Below, piece by piece: positions 9,283 to 17,171 of a DNA stretch of 64,000 nucleotides. The stretch spans positions 62,001 through 126,000 of the forward strand of contig JAFEAE010000014.1 of assembly GCA_018266575.1 (NCBI GenBank), read 5' to 3'. The translations under genes were made by a program, and so were the position numbers. This DNA is from Bacteroidota bacterium. Its GTDB lineage: Bacteria > Bacteroidota > Bacteroidia > Chitinophagales > Chitinophagaceae. A model generated the notes under the pieces. That model searched no databases. It had not been told where the DNA came from and saw only the letters and a list, made by a program, of their open reading frames with translations. Each line of letters begins with the position of its first letter. Position 1 is the stretch's first letter.

Positions 9283-9316
9283 AAATAAAACTCAAAATTT
9301 TAGTAAAGATTACTAA
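9283..9316 (-). promoter_or_regulatory. Candidate late promoter or operator upstream of capsid gene
   Basis: Read on the minus strand, this stretch has a perfect inverted repeat TTAGTAA-TCT-TTACTAA (9300-9316) followed by a T-rich tract containing TTTTGAGTTTTATTTT. About 23 of 25 bases of the second arm plus tract recur at 15456-15480, again upstream of a minus-strand gene at the head of the terminase block. The shared element is a candidate promoter or regulator site for late genes. It does not match the standard TAnnTTTG box exactly. Confidence 0.4.
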
Positions 9317-9321
9317 GAAAG

Positions 9322-9606
9322 TTAATGTTGTTGCGAATCATTCAGCAGCTTTTCAAACTGATCGATGTTCATGTAAGCAAGATGTTTCTCACCGCTTTCC
9401 ATGATTATTCTTGTGGTGTTCAGATTTGCTTCATCAAAATCTTCTTCACCAGCAATAGCCGGATAATAATCTTCAATTTTGAACGGATTTAATCGTAATT
9501 CTATTTGTATCATTTCGCAATCATCGGCTTTCTTTCCCATCAAATCTTCTTCTGAAGCATTGTATAATTTGATAGGAACTTTTATATAACGGTCGGTGAA
9601 TGGCAT
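9322..9606 (-). CDS. Small acidic phage protein, unknown
   Basis: A 94-residue acidic protein (MPFTDRYIKVPIKLYN...). It includes the phrase LRLNPFKIEDYYPAI and an acidic centre (GEEDFDEANLNTTR), then YMNIDQFEKLLND near the end. It sits between the scaffold-side genes and the capsid leader, and is preceded by a strong short hairpin. I recognise no family. Presence in the head cluster suggests a head accessory or regulatory role, without proof. Confidence 0.6.
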   Translation of the reverse strand: MPFTDRYIKVPIKLYNASEEDLMGKKADDCEMIQIELRLNPFKIEDYYPAIAGEEDFDEANLNTTRIIMESGEKHLAYMNIDQFEKLLNDSQQH

Positions 9607-9625
9607 GAGTTATTTTTTAAATTGA

Positions 9626-9647
9626 GCCCCGCTTAGAAAAGCAGGGC
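9626..9647 (-). other. Intercistronic hairpin before small gene
   Basis: GCCC(t)GCTT and AAGC(g)GGGC pair around a four-base loop. The structure ends about 20 bases upstream of the ATG at 9606 and is followed by an A/T-rich spacer, not a clean T-run. It is one of several hairpins placed just upstream of phage start codons. Confidence 0.5.
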
Positions 9648-9682
9648 CTGTGCTTACCTCTGAAACCACAAAAAGAAAAAGG

Positions 9683-9886
9683 TTATTCGGCTTCAACTGG
9701 ATTTTGTTGCTCTTCCGGTTCAGGTTTTTCCGTTAATCCCGTTTGCGCTCCGCTTGCCGCTTGAATTGATTCATGAATTTTTTGCGCCAGTTTTTCGGCT
9801 TCAGAATGATTAAGCCTGAATTCATCTCTCAATTCAATGAGATGTTTTTCATTAAATGCTTCTTGGGTTGCCTGCTTTGTAAACAT
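9683..9886 (-). CDS. Small helical phage protein
   Basis: A 67-residue, highly charged protein with a central amphipathic helix (ELRDEFRLNHSEAEKLAQKIHESIQAA) and an acidic, Pro/Gln/Glu-rich tail. It lies directly downstream of the scaffold gene, 19 bases from its stop. The composition is like small head-decoration or scaffold-accessory proteins. No family match is claimed. Confidence 0.55.
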   Translation of the reverse strand: MFTKQATQEAFNEKHLIELRDEFRLNHSEAEKLAQKIHESIQAASGAQTGLTEKPEPEEQQNPVEAE

Positions 9887-9905
9887 GGTTTTGTGTTTTT
9901 ATTGT

Positions 9906-10733
9906 TTAAGAATTCATATCCAACTGCGGGTTTTCTTTCTTTGCTGCAGAAATGATTTGCATTGCTTTTTCACCTTGGATGTTTATTCCGTTATCCTGCA
10001 AATATTTTGTTACCTCGCTCATCTTTTGAAATTTATTAGCGCCGCCTTGCGGATTACTATTGCCGCCGCCGCGGCCTGATCTGTTTTGCTGTTCTTCTTT
10101 GATCCATTTGCGCTCGGTGAAATATTGCGCAATGGCATCTTTAACAGGAACGGGGTTTAGTGATTTGTCCAGCACTTCTTCACCGTCTTTTACAACAACT
10201 TCTTTGCCGTCTTTTTTTACAATCTTGATACGTGAATTAACTAGCGTGAGTAATTCATCGTTGGTCATTGTGTCAATACGATTGCTCGGAAAATGGCTGA
10301 GTAATTTTTGATTGGTAAGCGAAGTTTCTTTTTCGACTTCCAGCTTTTCGATTTTCAGGTTCGCTTTTTCAAGTTCCGTTTTAGCTTTCTTCAGCGTTGT
10401 TTCCATTTCCGTTACCCTCGCATCAGGATTGGCGTTCGCTTCAGCCTTTGCCTTGTTGATAATCGCATCAATCACTTTATCCATATCATCGCCTGTAATA
10501 TCAATGGCGTGATCTTTTTTGATTTTCTTTGCCAGCATTTCTTCACCAGCTTTTTTACCGGAATCGTACCCGTTTTTATCTCTTGCAGTGATTTCTGTTT
10601 TATTGAACACGCTTAAATCATCTGCAATTTCCAGATCAACTTCTTTTTCATCTGCTGCCGCGGCATCAACTTTTGCCTGATCGAGTTTTAGAAGCGTAGC
10701 TATTTTTTGGAGTGTTTTTTTTGATATTGGCAT
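9906..10733 (-). CDS. Probable capsid scaffolding protein
   Basis: A 275-residue protein beginning MPISKKTLQKIATLLKLDQ. The ATG at 10733 sits four bases after the preceding stop, so the longer upstream frame is rejected. A clear coiled coil (VTEMETTLKKAKTELEKANL onward) occupies about 105-150. The C-terminal part is basic and Gly/Asn/Gln rich (NRSGRGGGNSNPQGG), followed by a helix. A soluble, charged, coiled-coil protein located just upstream of the capsid gene is the usual picture for a scaffold. A minor head role is the alternative. Confidence 0.7.
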   Translation of the reverse strand: MPISKKTLQKIATLLKLDQAKVDAAAADEKEVDLEIADDLSVFNKTEITARDKNGYDSGKKAGEEMLAKKIKKDHAIDITGDDMDKVIDAIINKAKAEANANPDARVTEMETTLKKAKTELEKANLKIEKLEVEKETSLTNQKLLSHFPSNRIDTMTNDELLTLVNSRIKIVKKDGKEVVVKDGEEVLDKSLNPVPVKDAIAQYFTERKWIKEEQQNRSGRGGGNSNPQGGANKFQKMSEVTKYLQDNGINIQGEKAMQIISAAKKENPQLDMNS

Positions 10734-10737
10734 AGTA

Positions 10738-11214
10738 TTAAGAGTTAAATGCTTCGAATGGGTTTGGTAATTTGTCAAGAATTTCCGTTTCCTTTGGATC
10801 CGCACCGTGTGGATATAATTGTTCCGTTGGCGCATTGGCAACACGCAATTTTCTCACGTCATTGAAATAATCAGCCTGCTCTTGCGCAAGCGGGATGCCT
10901 GTTTTGTTTGGCTTTGCTTCAACGGGTTCGAACTTCCAAACAATAACTTCTTTTTGCCGGGTTCCAGGATTTACCCAGTCTTTAACAGCAACCCATGTTC
11001 CGCGCCATTTATCGAAGCGTGGCAATGCTTTTGTTGTGAATTGCGGTTGCGATGACTGTTGCTTGGGAACAATAGCATCGATTAGTTCCTGAATTTCCTC
11101 ATCGGTAAATTCATTTTCATCTGCTTTCAATGCTTCATGCAGTTCTGTTACTTTACTTGCAAGATGGCTGTATTTTTCAACTGCCGACTTTTTGGTTTTG
11201 TGATGTAATGGCAT
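10738..11214 (-). CDS. Phage head-cluster protein, unknown
   Basis: A 158-residue protein. The N-terminal 50 residues are helical and acidic (ADENEFTDEEIQELIDAIV). The central part (residues 65-100) has the pattern RFDKWRGTWVAVKDWVNPG followed by VIVWKFEPVE, which looks like a small beta domain. Gene order between portal and scaffold suggests a head protein or a protease-like maturation factor, but no catalytic motif is seen. Function unknown. Confidence 0.6.
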   Translation of the reverse strand: MPLHHKTKKSAVEKYSHLASKVTELHEALKADENEFTDEEIQELIDAIVPKQQSSQPQFTTKALPRFDKWRGTWVAVKDWVNPGTRQKEVIVWKFEPVEAKPNKTGIPLAQEQADYFNDVRKLRVANAPTEQLYPHGADPKETEILDKLPNPFEAFNS

Positions 11215-11217
11215 ATT

Positions 11218-11472
11218 TTAATTTATTGATTTGATTAATCCGGCTGGCGGTGTTTGGATTCTTTGTTGTGGAGGAAAATGTTGATTGAGTACATTAGTAA
11301 CCCATATTGCAGCCTGTACTTTTTCGGTCTGATCAATGTGCAATTCAAGAATTTCAGGTAACGTTAATTCTTCATTAGATAATCTACTTTCATTTTCTAA
11401 AATCACTTTTTCAAGCACACCGAGATTATGCCGGAGGTTTTTTTCTTTAATGAGTTTTGATGATTCATTCAT
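11218..11472 (-). CDS. Small helical phage protein
   Basis: An 84-residue protein, mainly helical and charged (KNLRHNLGVLEKVILENES, then LTLPEILELHIDQTEKVQ), ending in a Pro/Gln-rich tail. It lies between the portal gene (16 bases downstream of its stop) and the next head-cluster gene (3 bases). No family is recognised. It is presumably translated with its neighbours. Confidence 0.6.
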   Translation of the reverse strand: MNESSKLIKEKNLRHNLGVLEKVILENESRLSNEELTLPEILELHIDQTEKVQAAIWVTNVLNQHFPPQQRIQTPPAGLIKSIN

Positions 11473-11488
11473 TATTTTTGGTTTTAGT

Positions 11489-13276
11489 TTATGCTGCTTG
11501 TTTTTCTGATGCAGGTTTACCTTGTGATTGTTGCTGCTGCTGTTGAGCCGCCTGCGCTTCGCTATTGATATTCGGATTCTGCATTACTTGTGAATTCAGT
11601 AATGTATCTTGCTCCAGACAATAGTTGAAAAAATCTTTCTGTAATGCTGTTGTATCGCCGGTGATAATCTCCGCTTGTGTTTTTGAATTCTTCCAACTCT
11701 CAAACCAGAATTTACGCCTTAATATCACATCCGGGAATGTCTGCAGTCTTGAAAAAGCCGTATAGTTCACAAAAGGCAACGGTTCAATCTTTGCAAGTTT
11801 CTGCATATACTGCAATTGTAATGCATTAGCTGAATATTGCGTTTGCAAATAATCATCGTATATGTCATAAAGTGCCGACATCGGAAGTTTATCAATCGAA
11901 TCCGTTAACCGTTTTAATATCTGGTCCGGTGTTTCAATTAAAAATCTCCGTCCATATGTAATAGACGATCCTTTGTAATTTGGATTAACCAGGATTTCCG
12001 CAATACGGTCCGTGATGAACATTTCCATCATCTCGGTTGCATCACTCAATTTATTCAGCGCATCATTGACCGGCTGGATATCTATAAACTTACCTGTCGC
12101 TGTTTCATTCTTGCCCTCATCATCAACCTGCTGCGTTCCCCATTTTGTGCGGAACATGATTGTTTCAAGAAGTTTTAGCTGATCGACATATAAATTTATG
12201 CCCTCAATTGGCGGAGCAACAAACCCTGCTACTTCGGGAGCGAGCATCGGTTGATCTTTTGATTGCGGAACAGGTAGCTTAATAGTTTCTTCCGGGAACG
12301 ATTGAGATTTCCAACCACTACCTTTGCAATAATCGCAAGGACGGCCATTCAAAACTTTCGTTCCTTTGCATTCCGGGCAGGCCGTTTGATATTCCCACGC
12401 TTTAGGGAATCCATGATAGTTCATTATGATATTCTTCACCGACCCCTCACGCAAAAACTGATCCGCCAGTTCAATGATTTCATCATCATGTGAAATATAC
12501 ATTCCTAAAACGGGATCGTATAAATTTGATATAATTGTTGCTGGAACTTTTCCCCAATAATTAGGATATGTTTCGCCCTCCACTTCAACGAGTGTTCCGT
12601 TGACTACCTTAACAATCCGGTCAAACGCATCATCAATAATGCGGTATAAATCGGCTGCAGTTCCTTGGCCGTCTTTTACTGCCTGTAACAGCTTTTGATC
12701 CCCTTGTGATTGCGGTTGGGGTTTGTCAGGGTCTGTTTTTGTTGGAAGATTGAAGGTTTTGGGGTCAAGTTTGAAAATAACATATTCCAGGTTGCGCCCA
12801 TTTAACTGAAATTCGAAAATATCAAGGATAGATTTGTAAGTTGGGTAAGGTTTTCCCTGTTGATCCATTTCCATCATAATTAATCCCATTGGATCGTACG
12901 ACATGGCGGGCATCCAGAATATTTCAAGCCATTGTTTTATTGAGTAACCGTAAACGATATTTGAAAGATAATCTTTCAGATCAGCCGTTTGAACATCACC
13001 GAGATTATAATAGTTTGAGCCACCCTTTGCCGAGAATACTTTATCAATCGGCCTGTGTACCCGGGAAAACATTGCCTTATTCGAAACAGCATATTTTTTC
13101 CTGATCTTTAGTATATCTTCTTTTTCAAAGGCTAAAATGCGATCGATATATTTATCGATGCCAACGCCTTTAACGTGCATCATTAATTTCTTAGTGTAGG
13201 ATTGCGCTGCACTGATCAGCTTTTTATTGGGCCGGTCAGAAATAACTTTATATGCCTGCGTATTGTCAAGTATCAT
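11489..13276 (-). CDS. Phage portal protein with embedded zinc-binding motif
   Basis: A 595-residue protein immediately downstream of the large terminase (overlap 4 bases), in the portal position. The size fits large portal proteins. The N-terminal half has portal-like mixed strands and helices. At residues 300-317 there are two CxxCxG motifs (C300, C303 and C314, C317) spaced like one DnaJ-type zinc centre, inserted between YHGFPKAWEYQTA and GWKSQSF. The C-terminal end is extremely Gln-rich (QAAQQQQQQSQG), a common feature of portal barrels and tails. A portal would form the dodecameric DNA gateway. The zinc motif is unusual and may mediate packaging motor or capsid contacts. Confidence 0.8.
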   Translation of the reverse strand: MILDNTQAYKVISDRPNKKLISAAQSYTKKLMMHVKGVGIDKYIDRILAFEKEDILKIRKKYAVSNKAMFSRVHRPIDKVFSAKGGSNYYNLGDVQTADLKDYLSNIVYGYSIKQWLEIFWMPAMSYDPMGLIMMEMDQQGKPYPTYKSILDIFEFQLNGRNLEYVIFKLDPKTFNLPTKTDPDKPQPQSQGDQKLLQAVKDGQGTAADLYRIIDDAFDRIVKVVNGTLVEVEGETYPNYWGKVPATIISNLYDPVLGMYISHDDEIIELADQFLREGSVKNIIMNYHGFPKAWEYQTACPECKGTKVLNGRPCDYCKGSGWKSQSFPEETIKLPVPQSKDQPMLAPEVAGFVAPPIEGINLYVDQLKLLETIMFRTKWGTQQVDDEGKNETATGKFIDIQPVNDALNKLSDATEMMEMFITDRIAEILVNPNYKGSSITYGRRFLIETPDQILKRLTDSIDKLPMSALYDIYDDYLQTQYSANALQLQYMQKLAKIEPLPFVNYTAFSRLQTFPDVILRRKFWFESWKNSKTQAEIITGDTTALQKDFFNYCLEQDTLLNSQVMQNPNINSEAQAAQQQQQQSQGKPASEKQAA

Positions 13277-14589
13277 GCGGAAAAAATTAAATAGTTTTCG
13301 GGCTTTAATTCAAAATACATTCGCATTAGCAGCATATCTAAATAGTCTGGTGATCGTCCAAGTAATTCTTTCATGTCTTCTTTTTTTATGATGCGCTTAC
13401 GGCTATCGTCTGCATCAATTTTATCCCGCTTCAATACTCCGAGCTCCTCAATTATCTTTTGTTTCTGATCTGAAGAGCATATTATTTTTATTTCACGCTT
13501 GTTAATAAGCTCTGCCAGTTTAAAACCACATTCTGATTTAATGTTTGCGAACTCCTGTTCTTTTGTTGCCCTGGCGTTACCGTGAAATTGTTTTATTCCT
13601 TCCAAGTAGCTTTCAAGATATGCACCAAGCCCATCACTATCAGCTACCGTTCTTGAATGAGGAACGTAGTTATTGTTCATCATTTGTTTTAAATCCTGCT
13701 CAATTTCTTTGCCTTTTGCTTTTAATTTATCGCATCCTTTTGTCAGATCACAAACCATTCCATCCCACACACCGGCAATAAACCTGTCCCTTCCCTGCAT
13801 CGCTAAATCAGCGCTGATGTATTTTAGTCCTGTTGGTTTTACATGATCGTTGGTAAATGCATCCGAAATAGCATCAAAATCACAAAGAACACTTGGATCG
13901 TCATCATAATGAAAATTGCCGTAATAAAGCCTTTGCACCGTTACCTTATCTGCTTTCAATAGGTTGTCTAAATAATCCTGGCTGACATGAGGATTATCGC
14001 CTGGCAATGCTTTTACAAATCGCCTATCCTTTCTTAAATTTCCTTCCTCAAATGGATGAACAAAATCATTATAAACCCATGATCGATTCGGATTGCAGGT
14101 ATAAAGTGCTTTGGGAATTGTTTTCCATCCTTTACCAGACAACACACTAAACCTTCCTTTTAATACAGAAATCGCTTTAGCGCTTATTTGCTGAGCCTCA
14201 TCCAAAAAACAATCCGTTAAATCATAAGAACCGAGTCGATCAAATTCTGGATCCGATGGTAAATATTTAATTTCTCTAAAAAAAATTCTACTACCATTTT
14301 TAAATAAAGCCATTTGCGATTGTGCATTAAAATCCACATAGGACGAAATGCCCAAATATTTCATTACTTCAAAGAACGTTAGCTGTGTTGTGTCTCTCAG
14401 CTTTACCAATTCTTCCCTGCCAATTAACCCGGCGCTTTCTGGCATCGTTAATCTTCTCAATATCTGCCACGTACAACCCAACCTGCTTTTGCCGCCTCTG
14501 GCAGCGCCCCCATATAATACCTCATTCGTTACATCATCTTGCAGGTATTCGAAAGCCTCAATTTGCTTTTTGAATAACCTGATTTCCAT
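13273..14589 (-). CDS. Large terminase subunit (TerL)
   Basis: A 438-residue DNA-packaging motor. It has an ATPase Walker A at residues 27-35 (GGAARGGKS), a Walker B with catalytic acid at 127-132 (CFLDEA), and a motif III-like TCNPN at 164-168. The C-terminal RNase H-like nuclease shows D261 (ISADLAMQGRDR), a later VADSDGLGA segment and an SPDYLDMLLMRMY segment near the end. It pumps DNA into the procapsid through the portal and cuts genome ends. The start overlaps the small terminase gene by 32 bases and the stop overlaps the portal start by 4. Confidence 0.93.
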   Translation of the reverse strand: MEIRLFKKQIEAFEYLQDDVTNEVLYGGAARGGKSRLGCTWQILRRLTMPESAGLIGREELVKLRDTTQLTFFEVMKYLGISSYVDFNAQSQMALFKNGSRIFFREIKYLPSDPEFDRLGSYDLTDCFLDEAQQISAKAISVLKGRFSVLSGKGWKTIPKALYTCNPNRSWVYNDFVHPFEEGNLRKDRRFVKALPGDNPHVSQDYLDNLLKADKVTVQRLYYGNFHYDDDPSVLCDFDAISDAFTNDHVKPTGLKYISADLAMQGRDRFIAGVWDGMVCDLTKGCDKLKAKGKEIEQDLKQMMNNNYVPHSRTVADSDGLGAYLESYLEGIKQFHGNARATKEQEFANIKSECGFKLAELINKREIKIICSSDQKQKIIEELGVLKRDKIDADDSRKRIIKKEDMKELLGRSPDYLDMLLMRMYFELKPENYLIFSA

Positions 14590-14896
14590 CGTCCTGAATA
14601 ATTTTTATTACTGGCGGGATTAAAGGGTGATCTGCGTTGCTCGATAATTCCATATTCTGTTTAACCTTTCCCCAGCCTCTATCAAGTAATATTTCTGCAG
14701 CCTTAGTGTCTCCTTTAATCGCTTTTCGATACAATGATTTCAATATTTCTTCAGCAGCAGTAATGCCAGCGCTATCTTCACCAAGAACTTTAGCCAACAA
14801 AAAATCAAGTTCGGGCAATCTTGCCGGTCTGCCTTTTGGGTTTCCGGATTGACCTTTTTTAAACTTATGCTTCTCTATGTTCTTAGCATTCGGCAT
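14558..14896 (-). CDS. Probable small terminase subunit (DUF5681-like)
   Basis: A 112-residue protein with the N-terminal signature KFKKGQSGNPKGRPAR, typical of the DUF5681 family that occurs in small terminase position, followed by helices (DFLLAKVLGED, ITAAEEILKSLYRKAIKGDTKAAEILLDRGWGK split over residues 30-78). Small terminases recognise the packaging site and feed DNA to TerL. It lies directly upstream of TerL and overlaps it. The HNH gene upstream completes the typical packaging block. Confidence 0.8.
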   Translation of the reverse strand: MPNAKNIEKHKFKKGQSGNPKGRPARLPELDFLLAKVLGEDSAGITAAEEILKSLYRKAIKGDTKAAEILLDRGWGKVKQNMELSSNADHPLIPPVIKIIQDDGNQVIQKAN

Positions 14897-15407
14897 TCGC
14901 TGTTACTTCGCTGTTACTTTTGTTTTTTATAAATAAATCCAAACTCAATTGTGGATGCTTTGCAGAATGACAATTTGCGCACAATGTTAATCCGTTATCA
15001 TTTTCAATCCTCAATCCAGGGAAATAAGCCCATTCGCAAATATGATGTACTGATAAATCATTCTTTGATCCACATTCTACACATGTATAATTATCCCTCC
15101 GGAGACAAAACAATCTCCAGGCTCTCACTTCTGATGAATCGCGACTAACTGTTTTGCTTAAAATATCGATAGTTGCAACAGTTCGCCATTCTGGAATCAA
15201 TAAATCTAACCCAGCACAAGCCGCAGATATTGCAATGGGATTCGCATTCTTTTTCTTGATTATATTTGCAAACTGAATGATATAGGCTATTTCCTCAGCA
15301 GAATAATCTTTTTTGTTATCATACCTGAAGTAACGAGAAAGGAATTTTAAAGCAGAAAGTTTCCGCAAATAGAATCTTTTTATGAAACTTTTAGCGCTTA
15401 GCTTCAA
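14883..15407 (-). CDS. HNH endonuclease
   Basis: A 174-residue protein with an HNH nuclease core: Cys pair C109/C112 (CVECG), the H121-H122 pair (SVHHICEWA), N138, and the second Cys pair with His (CANCH, 143-147). HNH proteins next to terminase are needed for cohesive-end cleavage in several HK97-type phages. The N-terminal 90 residues are basic and helical and have no assignment. It overlaps the small terminase gene by 14 bases and is preceded by the second copy of the candidate late promoter element. Confidence 0.88.
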   Translation of the reverse strand: MKLSAKSFIKRFYLRKLSALKFLSRYFRYDNKKDYSAEEIAYIIQFANIIKKKNANPIAISAACAGLDLLIPEWRTVATIDILSKTVSRDSSEVRAWRLFCLRRDNYTCVECGSKNDLSVHHICEWAYFPGLRIENDNGLTLCANCHSAKHPQLSLDLFIKNKSNSEVTANAEC

Positions 15408-15448
15408 AATTGAGATTGATTAAATCCCCAATTTCAAACAAATAAATT

Positions 15449-15480
15449 TATTAGTAAAATAAAACTCAAATATTTAGTAA
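15449..15480 (-). promoter_or_regulatory. Second copy of candidate late promoter element
   Basis: The stretch shares about 23 of 25 bases with the element upstream of the capsid gene (9283-9307), including the TTAGTAA half-site, which occurs twice here in direct order. It sits about 45-70 bases upstream of the HNH-terminase block and overlaps the last codons of the XRE gene. Recurrence at two gene-block heads in the same orientation suggests regulation. Confidence 0.4.
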
Positions 15481-15687
15481 GGGAGTACGTGATTTTGACC
15501 AGTAATTAATTGCTTTAACTCCAAGTATCTGATTGATTTTAATAAAGGTTTCAATATCCGGATCGGCTCGATCTTCTTCATAAGCCTGGTAGGTCCTTAT
15601 TTTTATGTTCAGCTTATCTGCCATCTGCTGCTGAGTGAGTTTTTTTTCTTTTCTTTTTTTAGATAGGTTGATCGAGAACGTTGACAT
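15466..15687 (-). CDS. Small XRE-family helix-turn-helix regulator
   Basis: A 73-residue protein with a Cro/C1-type HTH: LSKKRKEKKLTQQQMADKL followed by IRTYQAYEEDRADPDIETF, matching helix 2-3 recognition and the following helix. It is short but complete for a single-domain DNA-binding protein. It lies between the accessory genes and the HNH-terminase block, so it could time late gene expression. This is distinct from the lysogeny switch regulators at 31.5-32.5 kb. The specific target is unknown. Confidence 0.85.
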   Translation of the reverse strand: MSTFSINLSKKRKEKKLTQQQMADKLNIKIRTYQAYEEDRADPDIETFIKINQILGVKAINYWSKSRTPLLNI

Positions 15688-15716
15688 ATTGGATTAGTTT
15701 TAAAAAGTGAGGGGAA

Positions 15717-16166
15717 TTATTCTTTAATAGTTATAGTTAATGAATTAATGACTACTATGTTTTTGGGCAGTGGTTTTTTGTTTTCATTGAAGTATTTCCC
15801 GGTTTTTACCCATCCATATCTCAAAAGTTCGCCATAATCTGTTTGTTGATTTATTGGCAATACGCTCCAAGTAAAATACTCATAACCATACATCCAATAA
15901 ACAAGGACGTTGTTTTGATAATGAACACCAATATTACTATCCCAAGTTTCTAATTTCATAACCGTTGTATCTATATAGAACAGTATTGATTTTATTAAGG
16001 TGTCTTTGGGTTGAAATGAAATCGCATGATTATCCCTGAAAGGGAAAACAATATTTCCATTGCTATCAACTGCGGCAACAATCCCCGGGTCAATATCTCT
16101 GTACGTTTGAGCATTAACACTCAATCCTGCACAAGCTATAAGTAGTAATAAAAGATGTTGTTTCAT
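15717..16166 (-). CDS. Exported phage protein of unknown function
   Basis: A 149-residue protein with a clear signal peptide (MKQHLLLLLIACAGLSVNAQ, cleavage after A-Q near residue 20). The mature part has no Cys motif and is rich in aromatic residues (YWMYGYEYFTWSVLP). It sits among small phage accessory genes in the same orientation. An exported phage protein may alter the envelope or block superinfection, but no family is recognised. A hairpin lies just upstream of its start. Confidence 0.7.
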   Translation of the reverse strand: MKQHLLLLLIACAGLSVNAQTYRDIDPGIVAAVDSNGNIVFPFRDNHAISFQPKDTLIKSILFYIDTTVMKLETWDSNIGVHYQNNVLVYWMYGYEYFTWSVLPINQQTDYGELLRYGWVKTGKYFNENKKPLPKNIVVINSLTITIKE

Positions 16167-16184
16167 TGATTGGTGTTTTTAATA

Positions 16185-16208
16185 AAGGGGATATTTTTCA
16201 ATCCCCTT
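16185..16208 (-). other. Intercistronic hairpin upstream of exported protein gene
   Basis: AAGGGGAT and ATCCCCTT form a perfect 8-bp stem with an 8-base loop. On the minus strand it lies about 19 bases upstream of the ATG at 16166, and is followed by TTATTAAAAAC. Weak T content makes it a poor standard terminator for that direction. It belongs to the recurring hairpin set. Confidence 0.6.
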
Positions 16209-16216
16209 ATTTGTTA

Positions 16217-16501
16217 CTAAAGACCGTAGGTAGCGGCTTTTACAGCCCACATAGCAGCTTCTTCAAAATGTGTTTGAGCTAATGCCCATAAACGATTTGC
16301 TTCAGCTTTTGCCTGCGGATTCCATTCTTTGTTGTTTACATCTGATTTACCTTCTTCACAAAAATCAATCAGCTTTGCGCTTTCGTACTTAATAGCGTCA
16401 ACGTTTTTTCTTTCTGCTTCACGATCTACAACATTGAATTTTACTCTTACTCTGCTTTCTCCTAATGTTGGCGGTGGAGCGACCGCATTTAGTGCATCCA
16501 T
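16217..16501 (-). CDS. Acb2/Tad1-like hairpin protein, likely anti-CBASS sponge
   Basis: A 94-residue protein whose layout matches the small phage family named Acb2/Tad1 hairpin (DUF7681): the N-terminal RVRVKFN, a helix with DAIKYESAKLIDFCEE, and a C-terminal helix ending ALAQTHFEEAAMWAVKAAT. In Acb2 these two helices form a hairpin that assembles into a hexamer and binds cyclic di- and trinucleotides made by CBASS immune enzymes. Tad1 relatives bind signalling molecules of Thoeris. The call is by motif resemblance. Ligand identity cannot be read from the sequence. It sits in the early accessory block, as expected for a counter-defence gene. Confidence 0.75.
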   Translation of the reverse strand: MDALNAVAPPPTLGESRVRVKFNVVDREAERKNVDAIKYESAKLIDFCEEGKSDVNNKEWNPQAKAEANRLWALAQTHFEEAAMWAVKAATYGL

Positions 16502-16505
16502 TTTA

Positions 16506-16766
16506 TTATGATTGTTTGGTTAAAAATTCGTCTTGATCTCCTTCTATAAAAGGAGGCAAGTCTCGCATATCAAATCCCAACTTCATTAACTTAATTCTTA
16601 ATGATTCGCCAGCACTTATCATTTCTTTTTGCATTTTTCTTGTTTCCGGTGTCCAATTATATGTTTGATTTTTTGAAGACTCTCTTATCATTTCCAAGCA
16701 ATCAATGACAGCCAAAGCTAAAAATTTCCCTTCATCTGGTTTAAGAAATAAAGTATTTGTATTCAT
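16506..16766 (-). CDS. Small phage accessory protein, unknown
   Basis: An 86-residue acidic protein (MNTNTLFLKPDEGKFLALAV...). It shows a helix LAVIDCLEMIRESSKN, a helix RKMQKEMISAGESLRIKLM, and an acidic tail. It is four bases upstream of the Acb2-like gene, so the two are probably cotranslated. No family is recognised. Confidence 0.6.
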   Translation of the reverse strand: MNTNTLFLKPDEGKFLALAVIDCLEMIRESSKNQTYNWTPETRKMQKEMISAGESLRIKLMKLGFDMRDLPPFIEGDQDEFLTKQS

Positions 16767-16769
16767 ATT

Positions 16770-17171
16770 TTAAATTTTCCTTAGTAAATAATAATTTTTG
16801 TTAACGTCTCCACCGGCTGCGGTAATGGATGAGTTGAGGGATTCAAGTGCTGTATCACATGCATCTGCCGAATATGGGCTATAATTTTTATAAATAATAA
16901 GCAATGGCAATTTGTAAATTTTTACCAACTCTGCTGCCTGTTCTTCGGTTAGGTGTTTTAAAAGTCCGATTTCTTCCAAAAAACCGTAAGGCAAAGTTTC
17001 TCGTAAAATATCATAATCATCAGTTCCCATTCCTGTATGATAAGTCAAATAAAAATCTACTTTGAATGGATCGGGTGCATGAAGTTCTATTTTATCTGCA
17101 TCTTCAGGAACTTCCACTGCAATAACAACCGTTCCCGGCTTTAGATTTAAGGTTAGAATGTTTGAGGTCAT
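16770..17171 (-). CDS. Phage accessory protein, unknown
   Basis: A 133-residue protein. The first 35 residues form beta strands (NILTLNLKPGTVVIAVEVPED). The middle is helical (LEEIGLLKHLTEEQAAELVKIY) and the C-terminal 30 residues include NSSITAAGGDVNKNYYLLRKI. It overlaps the preceding gene by four bases. No family is recognised, and no enzyme motif is visible. Confidence 0.6.
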   Translation of the reverse strand: MTSNILTLNLKPGTVVIAVEVPEDADKIELHAPDPFKVDFYLTYHTGMGTDDYDILRETLPYGFLEEIGLLKHLTEEQAAELVKIYKLPLLIIYKNYSPYSADACDTALESLNSSITAAGGDVNKNYYLLRKI

